From assembly GCA_001949185.1 (NCBI GenBank), contig BDGG01000007.1, forward strand, positions 347,725 to 378,894: 31,170 bases of DNA. The letters are read 5' to 3'. This stretch comes from Ramazzottius varieornatus (taxonomy: Eukaryota > Tardigrada > Eutardigrada > Parachela > Ramazzottiidae). Under the pieces are notes generated by a model. The model made no database searches. It saw only the letters and a list, made by a program, of their open reading frames with translations, and had not been told where the DNA came from. How positions within the stretch are numbered: the stretch's first letter is position 1; each line of letters begins with the position of its first letter. Positions 20,353 through 29,381 of the stretch are shown here, piece by piece. The position numbers and the translations under genes were made by a program.

Positions 20353-20865
20353 ATGAACCCAGATCGCGATGGAAGAACAATCCAACTCACCATCACAGCG
20401 CGCAAGGTCTTGCACGCGAAATACGGTATTGTTGATGAAGAACAGAAGAACATCCTTGAGATTCCGCTGCGCGGTGAAGACCAGGCTATGGTTAAAGAAG
20501 CGATACACCACCGTCGCAGTCAGGAAACTGACCGGAAGTTCTCGATTGTCTACCAGCTGCTAATCGCTCTGGACAAACTGGAAGAACCTGTCTACAACCA
20601 GCCACCGACACCACACAACACTCTTAGAGAAAACCAGGAAATCGAAGACCTGAAACTCGAAAAGACATGCAAGATTTGTTACTCAGCCGACCGAGATTGC
20701 TTGGTTAGTCCGTGCAAGCACGTTTCCTGCTGTCAAAAGTGCATGAAAAAAGTGTCCACTTGCACATTTTGTCACGAAGTACTTCTTACTTCCACAAAAC
20801 ATGTCTGGTTTAATTGTCCTGTAGTTCTTCGCAAGAAGACTAAATTTTCTTCTATGGTACCATAA
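20353..20865 (+). CDS. small RING-finger (C3HC4, IAP-like) protein
   Basis: An uninterrupted 170-codon frame from ATG 20353 to TAA 20863-20865. Near residues 105-142 it has cysteines and a histidine in the order C-x2-C-x11-C-x-H-x3-C-x2-C-x6-C-x2-C (begins CKICYSADRDC, includes CKHVSCCQKC). This spacing fits the zinc-binding RING of inhibitor-of-apoptosis and related E3 ubiquitin ligases, where PC.H..C..C is the hallmark. The N-terminal 100 residues are charged and unrecognised; no BIR domain is present. The likely role is an E3 ligase or adaptor in the cytoplasm. A short upstream exon is possible. The frame is intact and ATG-initiated, which argues for a real gene, though a processed or partial copy cannot be excluded. 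Confidence 0.68.
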   Translation: MNPDRDGRTIQLTITARKVLHAKYGIVDEEQKNILEIPLRGEDQAMVKEAIHHRRSQETDRKFSIVYQLLIALDKLEEPVYNQPPTPHNTLRENQEIEDLKLEKTCKICYSADRDCLVSPCKHVSCCQKCMKKVSTCTFCHEVLLTSTKHVWFNCPVVLRKKTKFSSMVP

Positions 20866-21240
20866 AACAGTTTCGCCATCACTGAAAATTTCGCTTTGTT
20901 TCACGAGGAAGTTCCTTCGTTCTCGAATCTCGATGATCGCACTCAAAGCTTCCTAAATTCTATAAGGTCGCAAACTGCGGGGATCAAATTCACAAAACGA
21001 ACGAAAGCTAACATTTGGGAAAAGGAAGCCAGTCATGAGTATTGAGGAAACATAAGAGATTTGGACTAGTCTGTAAAAACTCAGATCGGAAGCTGTCTAC
21101 ATCAGCCGGAAATGTCGTCACAGCACAACGTTAACTTTCAACAAGGAGTCGAACAGTAAAACAGATGAACCACCGAAAGTCTAAACAGTAGGAACTGGAG
21201 ACGAGTATCTTGTGGTCGTACTCCGACCCGTAAAATAATC
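20866..21240. other. no gene recognised
   Basis: This is intergenic DNA between the convergent RING gene and the acidic-protein pseudogene. No AATAAA close to the RING stop, RNA gene or repeat was seen. Confidence 0.45.
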
Positions 21241-21588
21241 TCACTCGACTGCGGGTGATCCTCCGCTTTCCGTCCTCATCTGCCCTTCTTCAGCTGCTTC
21301 TTCAGCTTCCCCGTTCTCCTGCTACTCATCGACGACGACGAGCGGGAAGGGAAACACTTTCTCGTTCGGCGGTGTTATGATGGAGAAGCGCTACAAAGAA
21401 CAAAACCAAATCGCAGTACCGCGGGAAAAGTACAGAAAACAACTTACTTGGTCTTCATCAGCCATGACTTCGGCCTCAACGAGATCCTCTTCTCACAGTT
21501 CATCATCGTTTTCGTCATCGTCATGTTTCTCTTCATCTTCTCCAAACTGACCAGAGTCTTTTAGCGGAGGAGGTTGCGAGTACTGGGG
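21241..21588 (-). pseudogene. two-exon acidic protein gene fragment with two nonsense codons
   Basis: On the minus strand an exon (about 21588-21448) reads YSQPPPLKDSGQFGEDEEKH, then a run of D/E, and ends at a consensus donor GTAAGT (21447-21442). The next exon (21390-21241) follows a TTTGTAG acceptor and reads RFSIITPPNEKVFPFPLVVV to an E-rich tail ending in TGA. The junction is phase 0. Two in-frame stops break it: TGA 21495-21493 in the acidic run and TAG 21324-21322. The composition and perfect splice signals say this was once coding. I do not know the family; the acidic tail could belong to a nuclear or chaperone-type protein. The 5' part was not found. Confidence 0.45.
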
Positions 21589-22198
21589 AGGCCCAATCCA
21601 AAAATGGTACCAGGAATAAATCAACAATCAATGATTACAATCAACCAGGCTTTGTGTTCTGACCGGGTCGGTCAGCCGGACCAACTATTCAGCAAAACGC
21701 AGTGTGTTTTTCGCGACAAAACTCCCATATCGGCGCATTAACGAAACTTTCTTTACAGCGCTCCGACAAATTCTCCCGTGGGCTTGTTCGAAAGCCCGAT
21801 GTTAACTTTACGCTACGTTAACACCTGAATACCAAGCTTTTTGCGTCGGCAGACTACCAGCGTACTCACTGTGAGCACAGAACTTTAACTGGAGGATAAG
21901 GGAAAGTGTAACTCAAATTAACCAATAGACAACTTTGAGTATGTCGAAATTGTTGGGATTGGTGGGTCGTAGAGGCCAACTCGGGAGAAGTAGCCCTGGC
22001 CGTTTTGATTTTTTTCTGGACGCACCGATGACACCAAGTTTGTCCCAGGCTTAGTATCGGCAGAGAAAGCTCTCCTCAGTGTTTCAATTTTCTTCTAAAC
22101 AGATGGTTGGTATGTATCTCGAGTAAAGACATGGAACCTAAAATACTCCCGAAACTGCCCGAAATCGTAGGGATTTTTTCCAGCCTGCGGAAGTTGTA
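21589..22198. other. no gene recognised
   Basis: This should contain the missing 5' part of the acidic-protein fragment if it survives, but I find no convincing exon. No repeats are obvious. Confidence 0.4.
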
Positions 22199-22499
22199 CT
22201 GACCAGTGGTCATCGGCTGCGTTTCGGTGATAAGACCGCAGACCAGGCAAAGAAAAAAAGTTTGATTCAAACCGGGAAAATGGAAATAATGGCGAGCGAA
22301 AAAGTGCCGTGTTGTGCTCACAATGAGTACGGTAGTAATCGGGGTGTCAGCACTTGTAGCACGACCGTACTCATTGTGAGTACAATGTGTCAGTTTCACT
22401 CGCCTCCCGATTTTAGCTTTTGGTCTTTCGGGTTGGGGATTTTTTGTTTGCCTGCAACTCGATCTTGCCATTAAGTTGAGATTAATGACCAGTGGTCAG
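22199..22499. mobile_element. foldback element with long imperfect inverted arms
   Basis: The ends are CTGACCAGTGGTCAT at 22199 and its complement ATGACCAGTGGTCAG ending at 22499. The innermost arms CTCACAATGAGTACGGT and ACCGTACTCATTGTGAG are perfect 17-mers around a loop of about 32 bases. Intermediate blocks (AACC.GGAAA, GGCGAG) match imperfectly. Thus nearly the whole 301 bp folds on itself, typical of foldback-type non-autonomous transposons. The frames on both strands here are mirror images of this structure, not genes. Target duplication not determined. Confidence 0.75.
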
Positions 22500-23166
22500 C
22501 GAAAACGCAGAACGCTAGCAAAAAGTTTTACGACTTCGGGTGGTTTCGGTGGTATTTCAGTCTTCGTCTTCTTACTGGAGGCACATACGTAACACTCGTT
22601 CTGAAAAAATCTGAAACAGTGAGGACAATGCCCTTTACCGAAACCAAGCCTGGGACAAATTTTCTTGTCATCGGAATGCTTTAGAGAAAATCAAAATGGC
22701 AAGGACTACTTTCCCCAGGTTGAACTCCACGGCCTGCCAATCTTCGAAATTTCTAAATTTCTTAAATTATCTATTGGCTGGCCCTGCCTCCTTTGCATTA
22801 CCTTAGCCAACCAAAGTCTTGTACTCACAAAGAGAACGGTGGTATTTTGCGAACATGAAAACCTTCGTGCTGTAAGTGTTAATAAGCTTGTCTTGCTGGC
22901 GGACGGCTGGCTACTGCAGGACAGAGCCAAGAACAAGGTTTTTTTGGGGTTTGCAGGGCTGATTATTGTTGGTCAATTATTAGATTGTATCGCACGAAAG
23001 TCCCGTGGTGGTGAAGATAAAACATCAATCTTCCTAAAGACGTTGGAGGTGTTAAAATCGGGTTACTACGGAATAACTTATGAATGTTTGAATGGAGGTA
23101 TGGGCGGACAGATAAATATGGGACTCAGTGCAGTAAATTCATAGATCGCGGTAATCGAAATATGTA
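22500..23166. other. no gene supported
   Basis: A 159-codon plus-strand open stretch (22665-23144) exists but lacks an ATG near its start and has no recognisable domain. It may be chance or an internal exon of unknown origin. Confidence 0.35.
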
Positions 23167-23529
23167 ATGCTGGTTCTCGTCATGTACACTTGCTTTGTTG
23201 TTGGTATTGTACGATTTTGTCCCAGCATTGTTTTGTTGCTGCTGTTATTCTCCACGGGTAGTGGCGGAGCCAAAGACCTGGACTGCCAGACGATACGACG
23301 TATGAACGAGTACCCGCGCGGTCGGGAGAGCGACCGCTCCAGCCTTGTTTTCTTTGAGTCTGCTGAAGACTGCCGGTACAGGCGCCGTCTACCCTCTCGC
23401 AAAACTATATTGCGCAAAGAAATGACCGCAATTAGTTTGACTTTCAAACATCGAAGTGCTGCTTGCGCGTGTGGCAGTTTCTCTGCCTACTATTGGGTCT
23501 ACAACAGGGCACATGACAACCAAAATTGA
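23167..23529 (+). CDS. hypothetical small secreted protein
   Basis: ATG 23167 opens a 120-codon frame. Its first 35 residues are strongly hydrophobic (MLVLVMYTCFVVGIV...LLLLLFSTGSGGA), resembling a signal peptide with a small-residue cleavage region. A basic tail follows, with cysteines in DLDCQ, EDCRY and ACACG. The stop falls at the edge of the downstream tandem repeat, so the C-terminus may have been replaced. No family is recognised and no splice evidence supports it. Confidence 0.28.
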   Translation: MLVLVMYTCFVVGIVRFCPSIVLLLLLFSTGSGGAKDLDCQTIRRMNEYPRGRESDRSSLVFFESAEDCRYRRRLPSRKTILRKEMTAISLTFKHRSAACACGSFSAYYWVYNRAHDNQN

Positions 23530-23636
23530 TAATTTATAGCTAGCATTGCGGCAACGAATGTGAGGACAACCAAAATTGACAACCGAAATTGATAATTTAT
23601 AGCTGCCATTGCGGCAACGAATGTGAGGACATGGCG
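23519..23636. repeat. tandem duplication next to MITE end
   Basis: The block AACCAAAATTGATAATTTATAG followed by CATTGCGGCAACGAATGTGAGGACA occurs twice, at about 23519-23566 and 23582-23636. The second copy forms the left terminus of the MITE that follows, so the first is probably a duplicated or solo element end. Confidence 0.7.
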
Positions 23637-23982
23637 AATCAGTTAATCAAAATGCAGACGAGTTCGGGGCGGGATCGCAATCAAAAGATTTGGTGGACTT
23701 TATTGGGAAGCACGCTCTGAAATCTAAATCACCCCATCACTCACCCTATAGCTTCGACTCATCCCAAGCTCCATTTCAGAACACAATGACAGAGAAGCTA
23801 TAGATATCACAAAAGAGATTACAGGAAGACTCTCGGTATCACGAAGAAACATCTGTTAAGGCCTTAAACAGCTGAATAAACCGAAAACGTTGATCAAGGC
23901 TTTTTGATTGCCGTGACGTCACGTCATACAGTCATCTTTGATTGCTTGGTTTGCCATGTCCTCACGTTCGTTGCCGCAATGG
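23606..23982. mobile_element. MITE of about 377 bp with terminal repeats of about 39 bp
   Basis: The left end (CCATTGCGGCAACGAA, 23606) and right end (reverse complement ending 23982) match over about 39 bases with a few mismatches. The interior has a region (about 23800-23880) whose frames resemble a helix-turn-helix transposase start (ITKEITGRLSVSRR), with stops, so it may derive from an autonomous transposon by internal deletion. It abuts the 5' edge of the receptor pseudogene. The exact target duplication is unclear. Confidence 0.62.
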
Positions 23983-24101
23983 TATACCATCCGTATGAAA
24001 ATTGCGACAAGTCTACCAAATAGACTGTGGTTACCGCACGTAGGAAGGTACTCCAATGGGCTACTACCGGTATAGCTGCGGCCTTGTTAATCGGTGAAAT
24101 A

Positions 24102-24378
24102 CAGTTCATCGTTCGAAATCCGTACACTATTCTTCCATTTCATCTTGGTAAAATCACACAGGAGGGCTCGCCGTGGAGTTTTTTGATTGTTTGTTCTTTG
24201 GAATCACAAAGCTGGCACGTTTGATATGGCAGAAAACAAGTAGTGTTTTCGATCGAATTGATTGCTCGTAGACTATTGACGTCACTTCCCTTTGTTTCTG
24301 GCAAGCTGTACCGTTGATGTTCGACTGGTAGCAAATGAAAACGGAAGAACAGTGTACGGATTTCGAACAAGTGAACTG
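24102..24378. mobile_element. 277-bp Tc1/mariner-type MITE in the receptor pseudogene
   Basis: The left end CAGTTCATCGTTCGAAATCC and the right end (reverse complement CAGTTCACTTGTTCGAAATCC) share over 40 bp of inverted repeat with few mismatches. TA flanks both sides (24100-24101 and 24379-24380). Removing the element plus one TA restores alignment of the pseudogene to the intact receptors. CAGT ends and TA duplication are typical of Tc1/mariner. There is no coding capacity. Confidence 0.85.
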
Positions 24379-24940
24379 TACCGCAACTTTGCATGCCGAT
24401 AAGAATGGTCGGGGTTGGCTCCCCCTCAGGCAGTGGTACCTAATCATGTGACTTCTTCACATGGCTCCCTCAGTTTTTACCATGTTCCGATCGAGTTGTT
24501 TTAAGTACTCTTCCGAAACAAGTGTGACGCATTGTTAGAGCTCTGCGAATCCGCCGAAAAGTTTAGAGCGGACTCACGAATCAAGCAAAGCTCGTATGAG
24601 TTCGGGAGAGTTACAGTGTAGGCAAATGAGCTACTCTAAAAGTGGGCTGGACTATCGACAGTGAAGACACCGAACCAAAAACTGTTCCAAACGAGACAAA
24701 TTTCCTTTATGGTTGATTACAGCAGTTGATCAAACATACACACACTCCACAGCTGACTGCCCAAATGAGAGGCAACATGTTACGTAACACCCGGCAACAC
24801 GTTCAGGCTGGTCTGAAAGTTCTCTTCTTGGACATCTATCCATCTGTCCCAACTCGTCCAACTCGGCTTTGGAAATCCATATCCGTTGGAAGGTTGACAC
24901 CGAAGCCAGGATAGGACCACCGAACCAAGGACTGTACAAG

Positions 24941-26590
24941 ATGGCACCAGGAAAGCTTGTCGATCCAGACCTTGTTGGTCTTGTTTTCAGGTGTTTTGCA
25001 CAAAACAACAGGAGTTACAGCGCAGTTGGACGGCTCGTGGGAAAGAGCTACAAGGGGGTGCAGAATATCATCGTTAATTACGATGAATCAACGAAAAAGC
25101 GCAAAGTTGCCAAGCCAAAAGGAAGACCTCGTGCGACGACCACTGAGCAGGACGTCGATTTGTTGAGATTCGTCCAGGCGAATCGAGATCTTAGCGGCAC
25201 CAAGATTACTGTGGAAGTTGGACTGGGTCACAAGACTCTATTAAACCGTCTACGCGATTTTAAGGCCCGCCGATCCAAAGCCGTCCTGGATGAGCTCACC
25301 CAGGAGCATGAGGACACTCGCGTCTTCTGGTGCCTTATTCAGCGGGAGCTTCTTCTGGAGAACCCTACAATGTTCCACGAAGTCATTTTCAGCGATGAAG
25401 TCCGTTTCAATTTGCATGGTGGCAAGATTGAGGTGATCATATTTAATCTATTTATTCTATTTATTCTATTTATTCTATTTATTCTATTTATTCTATTTAT
25501 TCTATTTATTCTATTTATTCTATTTATTCTATTTATTCTATTTATTCTATTTATTCTATTTATTCTATTTATTCTATTTATTCTATTTATTCTATTTATT
25601 CTATTTATTCTATTTATTCTATTTATTCTATTTATTCTATTTATTCTATTTATTCTATTTATTCTATTTATTCTATTTATTCTATTTATTCTATTTATTC
25701 TATTTATTCTATTTATTCTATTTATTCTATTTATTCTATTTATTCTATTTATTCTATTTATTCTATTTATTCTATTTATTCTATTTATTCTATTTATTCT
25801 ATTTATTCTATTTATTCTATTTATTCTATTTATTCTATTTATTCTATTTATTCTATTTATTCTATTTATTCTATTTATTCTATTTATTCTATTTATTCTA
25901 TTTATTCTATTTATTCTATTTATTCTATTTATTCTATTTATTCTATTTATTCTATTTATTCTATTCTATTTATTCTAGTGCTGGTATTTGAAAGGGGAGA
26001 ATCGTCACGATAAGGACTTGCAAGTTCCTGTTGCCACTCTCATCAAAGGCGGGATAATGCTGTGGGGCGCTATCACCGCGACCGGACCTGTAGCGTTAAT
26101 CAGGGTAGATGGTCGGATTAATTCTGACGTATATGAGGATACGTTGTTTGAGCGCCTGCCGCGTTTCTTGGATAAGCATGGACGGGATCTGACATTTCAG
26201 CAAGACAAATGTCCAATCCACACTTCCAGAAAGATGGGGCAATTCTTTTGGCGGGAAGGAATAGAAGTAAGTCTCGCATACCAAACTTCATATCGTTTAC
26301 TTATCAAATTTTGAACGTACTTTCGAATATATATGTCTGCAGTCTGTCTATCTTGGGTTTTGACATGGCCTTCACGATTTCCGGATCTTAATGTCATCGA
26401 AAATGTCTGGGGAAAAATGAATATGTATATTTGTGACCGAAGACCGAAAAATTTGGTGGAGCTGGACACTCTTATCCAAGAAGCGTGGAAAGCGATCTTG
26501 ACTCACGAGTACTGCAGCAACGTGGTGAATTCGATGTTTGATAGAATGACTGATTGTATTAATAATTCCGGTGCTCGCATTCCTTACTAA
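24941..26590 (+). pseudogene. Tc1-like DD34E transposase, spliced, probably inactive
   Basis: Exon 1 is 24941-25432 (164 codons), exon 2 is 25979-26266 (96 codons), and the last exon lies within 26343-26590. The N-terminus has HTH-like sequence and a GRPRATT linker. The catalytic triad is D152 (IFSDEVRF), D240 (FQQDKCPIH) and E275 (PDLNVIENVW). The D240-E275 spacing is exactly 34 if the last exon starts at GTTTTG (26357), but the two bases before it are GG, not AG. The only nearby AG (26341-26342) puts the final exon out of frame. I infer a mutated acceptor or a small indel, so this copy is probably dead, although exons 1 and 2 are open. Length would be about 337 residues, normal for Tc1. It acts by cut-and-paste at TA sites. 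Confidence 0.85.
25451..25977. repeat. 9-bp minisatellite (TTTATTCTA) about 58 units, forming the transposase intron
   Basis: The unit TTTATTCTA is repeated almost without error over 527 bp; one short unit is seen near 25960. It fills nearly all of the intron 25433-25978 (donor GTGATC, acceptor TTCTAG). Joining GAG to TGC TGG restores conserved transposase sequence, so the long (FIL)n open frame across it is intronic and not protein. Each unit resembles a pyrimidine-rich acceptor tract, and the last one supplies the real TTCTAG. Confidence 0.95.
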
Positions 26591-26808
26591 CCTCATGATT
26601 TCAGTTTTACAGGTCGACTTTCTTGTTTTACCTCATATAGTTTCGTGTTTTATGTTTGTGACGTTCTGGTTTTATGATAAAATTTCATCAACTGAATGTT
26701 ATCTATTGGTCCATAGTACTTTGATGTACGCCCATAACTGCCGCCCCCTTTTAGAGTAGCTTATTTGCCTACACTGTATCTCGGCTGTTGTTGACCCTAA
26801 ATCTGGTA

Positions 26809-26988
26809 CACGTACGACGAGAAATCATAAGCCAGGCGGGAAAGACGGCGGAATTAAAATTTACACGTAGAAAAGTGTCGAAACGTGTATTAGTGTGAGT
26901 CAGTCGCGTGCATACGTTCTCCCGTTTCGTCTCAGCGAGAAGACCTGGTTCATAATTTTTACTGGCCCGTAATATCTCGTCGTGCTTG
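26809..26988. mobile_element. 180-bp TA-flanked MITE in the receptor pseudogene
   Basis: The ends CACGTACGACGAGAAATCATAAG and the complement of the right end (CAAGCACGACGAGATATTACGG) form inverted repeats of about 28 bp. TA lies at 26807-26808 and 26989-26990. Deleting the element with one TA rejoins CTGGTA to TTGAACGTCGTATGG, which aligns with CTGGTACTAAGCCTCGCATGG of the intact receptors. It is non-coding and a different family from the 277-bp MITE. Confidence 0.82.
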
Positions 26989-27430
26989 TATTGAACGTCG
27001 TATGGTTCTCGGCTGAAACAACCACTGAAGTTGTAGTTGTTACATCCTGAACTACGACTTGGAACTCCAGTGTTCCAGTCATATAGGAGTACTGGAAAAC
27101 GCAACTTTGATATTTTTTGCACAAATCATTCGAGCTTTTACGGTTCAGCAGATATACATTTCCACAACAATTTTCGCATGACTCAGTATTCTTTCCGGAA
27201 GGCTTATACAGCAGCAAAGCTGATTGTCGAGACTGAGAATTCCATCGCTTGTTGCAAGATCCCAGTCATGTCAAGCTGTGCATATGGATCGTTTCTGGGT
27301 GACATGGTCTGCTCATGGCTGGCCCACCAAAACCCGCAGGGGTTTTCCAAATGTGACAAAATCAACAAAGTTTCTAGCTGGAAACTGCTCGTTACCCATG
27401 AAAAACTGGCACATATAGTAACTTTATACC

Positions 27431-27644
27431 CCGATTCCAACGGGTATTCACCCGATTCAGCCTGAACCGAACGTCACGTGGAAACATTAAGAAATCCACT
27501 CCAGACGAAAACCTGTGTCTCACAAAATCTCCCGATTTCGTGAGACAGCCTCCCAGATCCAGCATTACCGATACACCACGTCTTACGGTATACTTCACCT
27601 TCACCTATATTTACTTCACCTGTATCTGAACAATGTTGTTTGCC
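27431..27644. other. no gene; hairpin at 27516-27547
   Basis: Nothing coding is recognised. TGTCTCAC.AAATC and its complement GATTT.GTGAGACA around a 4-base loop form a stem of about 13 bp. Short direct repeats of TTCACCT occur near 27594-27620. Confidence 0.4.
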
Positions 27645-27880
27645 AAATTTGACTCGGCGGTTCCACGGCACGCAGCTGGCGAAGCCGGAGTACGATGCGG
27701 CAGTGTAAACAGGGGTGCAGCTCCGTGCGGTAAAAAATGCAGCACATACTTTCGAAACTGGAACTAGCGATTCCAGAGCACGGAGGCGGTAATGCCGCCA
27801 GACTGCGGTGCGGGACGGGGTACAGGGGGGCAGTCCCTCGTGGTAGCAAAAACAGCACATGTTTTAATGTCTGAAAGCGC
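27645..27880. repeat. diverged tandem duplication, period about 115 bp
   Basis: The two halves share word order: GCGGTTCCACGGCACG / GCGATTCCAGAGCACG, then ACAGGGGTGCAG / ACAGGGGGGCAG, then GTGCGGTAAAAAATGCAGCACAT / GTGGTAGCAAAAACAGCACAT. Minus-strand frames of both copies are also similar (CCIFYRTELHPC / CCFCYHEGLPPC), which may reflect former coding sequence or only the duplication. Confidence 0.55.
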
Positions 27881-28187
27881 TGGAAAAAATTTCTCTCTCT
27901 CAACTTCACACGCAAGACCACATTTGCTTCAGGGTCCTCCAGCACGGCTCGGGTTGAACATAGGTTACTCGAATTTGCTGCTGTAATTATTACGTTCACC
28001 GCATCGAGCGATACAATGACAGGTACAATGTACAGTATTTCTGAGTGCTAAACTGTGTCAAGAATTGCGAGAAAGTGACAGGAGGGAGTTCGATTATGCT
28101 AAGAGGACTAATGTCAAGAACAACAAGAAACCAGGCAAAAAATTTTTTCTGGCACCGGATAGTGATAGGGTGGGGTTATTATGGTCG
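27881..28187. other. no gene recognised
   Basis: This lies between the tandem duplication and the terminal repeat of the next element. Short frames only. Confidence 0.4.
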
Positions 28188-28824
28188 AAACCCACTTTGG
28201 TTATTATCACCCACCAAAATTACTTTCTATACAAGGTTACCACGCACCCAGAAAAGTCACTGCTAGCCAGTTTTTACTTTAGGGTAGAGAGCTGCTATCT
28301 CTTTGTTCCTCGTAGACCTGGAATGAGAGGCGCCGAAAAGATGGCCGACGATTTGCGGGTCTATCTGCTTAGATGCGTCGTACAAATAGAGAGGGTCCTT
28401 AATCCGGTCCGCTAAGGTCCAGCGGTCCCCCCTCAATTATCCTCGCTTCATCTTTCTCGCAGTACTGCGCAACTCACTCACCCTTTCTGGATTGATTTCT
28501 GCGAGGGTGATGAATGAGATCTTCACAGCTCAGAGTGAAACAGCCCGTGGTAGTTTTACTGCGGACCAAGCCGCATCGATGGACGGGACTCGATCCACCC
28601 CATCCCACGCATCAGGTTGACTACGGCTGGAGTGAGCCGAATAACCTTCAGATCCACCGACAAGTCGCGTTCTTCCGGGGCAACTTGTTCTGGAAAACTG
28701 GGTGGCAATAACGTAATTAGCTTTAAGTAATAATGTTCATTAATTCTAGATTTCAGTTGGTGACAATAACTAAAGTGGGTTTGGGTAATTAATTTTGGTG
28801 GGTGACAATAACGTTAGTGGGTTT
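28188..28824. mobile_element. non-autonomous element with 35-bp terminal inverted repeats
   Basis: Bases 28188-28222 (AAACCCACTTTGGTTATTAT...) match the complement of 28790-28824 with about five mismatches. A second internal copy of the GACAATAACTAAAGTGGGTTT end lies at 28762-28782, so the right end is tandemly repeated. The 637-bp interior has short frames only. Target duplication not resolved. Confidence 0.6.
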
Positions 28825-29069
28825 TACTGGCTGACAACAGCCATTTTCATAGTAATACGCTACGCTCATGCAGCCTTGCCGCTGGAAATCTCGATTTGGA
28901 TGACAAGGAAAGGCCAGTTTTGAGCCTAACATCGCGGATCGAACTGTGTGTCAACCGCGTACGTACAGTGCACTCGTAGAACTCGCAAAGTGATTAGGCA
29001 GATCAATTTACCACCACAGGATGAGATTCCGACTGTAGCAAAAACGAGCTGCAGCGTCACTTATAAGCG
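28825..29069. other. no gene recognised
   Basis: Spacer between the last transposon-like element and the inner boundary of the right inverted arm. Confidence 0.4.
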
Positions 29070-29381
29070 CAGTACTCCAGTTTAGAACACAACCGTTCCC
29101 GTAAGATCCCTGATCCTCACTGCGCTTAAAACCCCAAGCATCCGACTCCACACCCTGAAGTGCAGCTGGAGCGGCTGGCAATTTCTGCATTCCATGTTGC
29201 AAATAAAAATCGGTCATTCTTCAATTTCGACGTTCCAAAAGGTTCGTTGATGCTGGGGGTGAATAGCTGTCTTTGCGTAGTCATTTGTGGCTGTAGTCTT
29301 CGCGTGCGAAGTAGCATACTTCACTTCCACGAACTTGTACAGGACATTCAGTACTACGGTTAGCTGTATTTTCTGAACAGC

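Larger units (their letters stand above)
24614..26776 (+). mobile_element. Tc1-like DNA transposon, full length
   Basis: The element begins CAGTGTAGGCAAATGAGC and ends with its near-perfect complement (inverted repeats of about 33 bp), flanked by TA at 24612-24613 and 26777-26778. Excising 24614-26778 realigns the flanks with the receptor exon base for base, proving the insertion boundaries. It carries one spliced transposase gene whose first intron is a minisatellite; without that intron the element would be about 1.6 kb, normal for the family. The ends are still well matched, suggesting recent arrival relative to the decay of the host pseudogene. Confidence 0.95.
23983..27430 (+). pseudogene. 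third chemoreceptor copy, disrupted by three transposons
   Basis: Four segments (23983-24101, 24379-24613, 26777-26808, 26989-27430) align in order to exon 1 of the intact receptors, from about codon 18 to codon 280. Examples are VLQWATTGIAAALLIGEIQF against VLQWAISGLAALLFISQILH, and FLGDMVCSWLAHQNPQ against VLGDRVCSWQADQHPQ. The last segment is still open for about 120 codons, but the earlier ones contain stops and indels. Start codon, N-terminus and exons 2-3 are missing; the 5' edge coincides with a MITE. Divergence from the arm copies is far greater than between the arms, so this is an older paralogue. It cannot make a receptor. Confidence 0.85.

Noticed and set aside
22076-22471. 131-codon minus-strand ORF and its plus-strand counterpart
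   Set aside because: Both run through the foldback element and reflect its inverted symmetry.
22665-23144. 159-codon open frame as a gene
   Set aside because: No ATG near its start, no domain and no convincing splice sites.
25451-25977. CRISPR-like or satellite array as an independent locus
   Set aside because: The units are contiguous 9-mers without spacers and lie inside a transposase intron.
24869-25978. 369-residue protein with a long (FIL)n hydrophobic tail
   Set aside because: The tail is the translated 9-bp minisatellite, which is intronic: a GT..AG intron joins the flanking transposase sequence in frame and restores conserved motifs.
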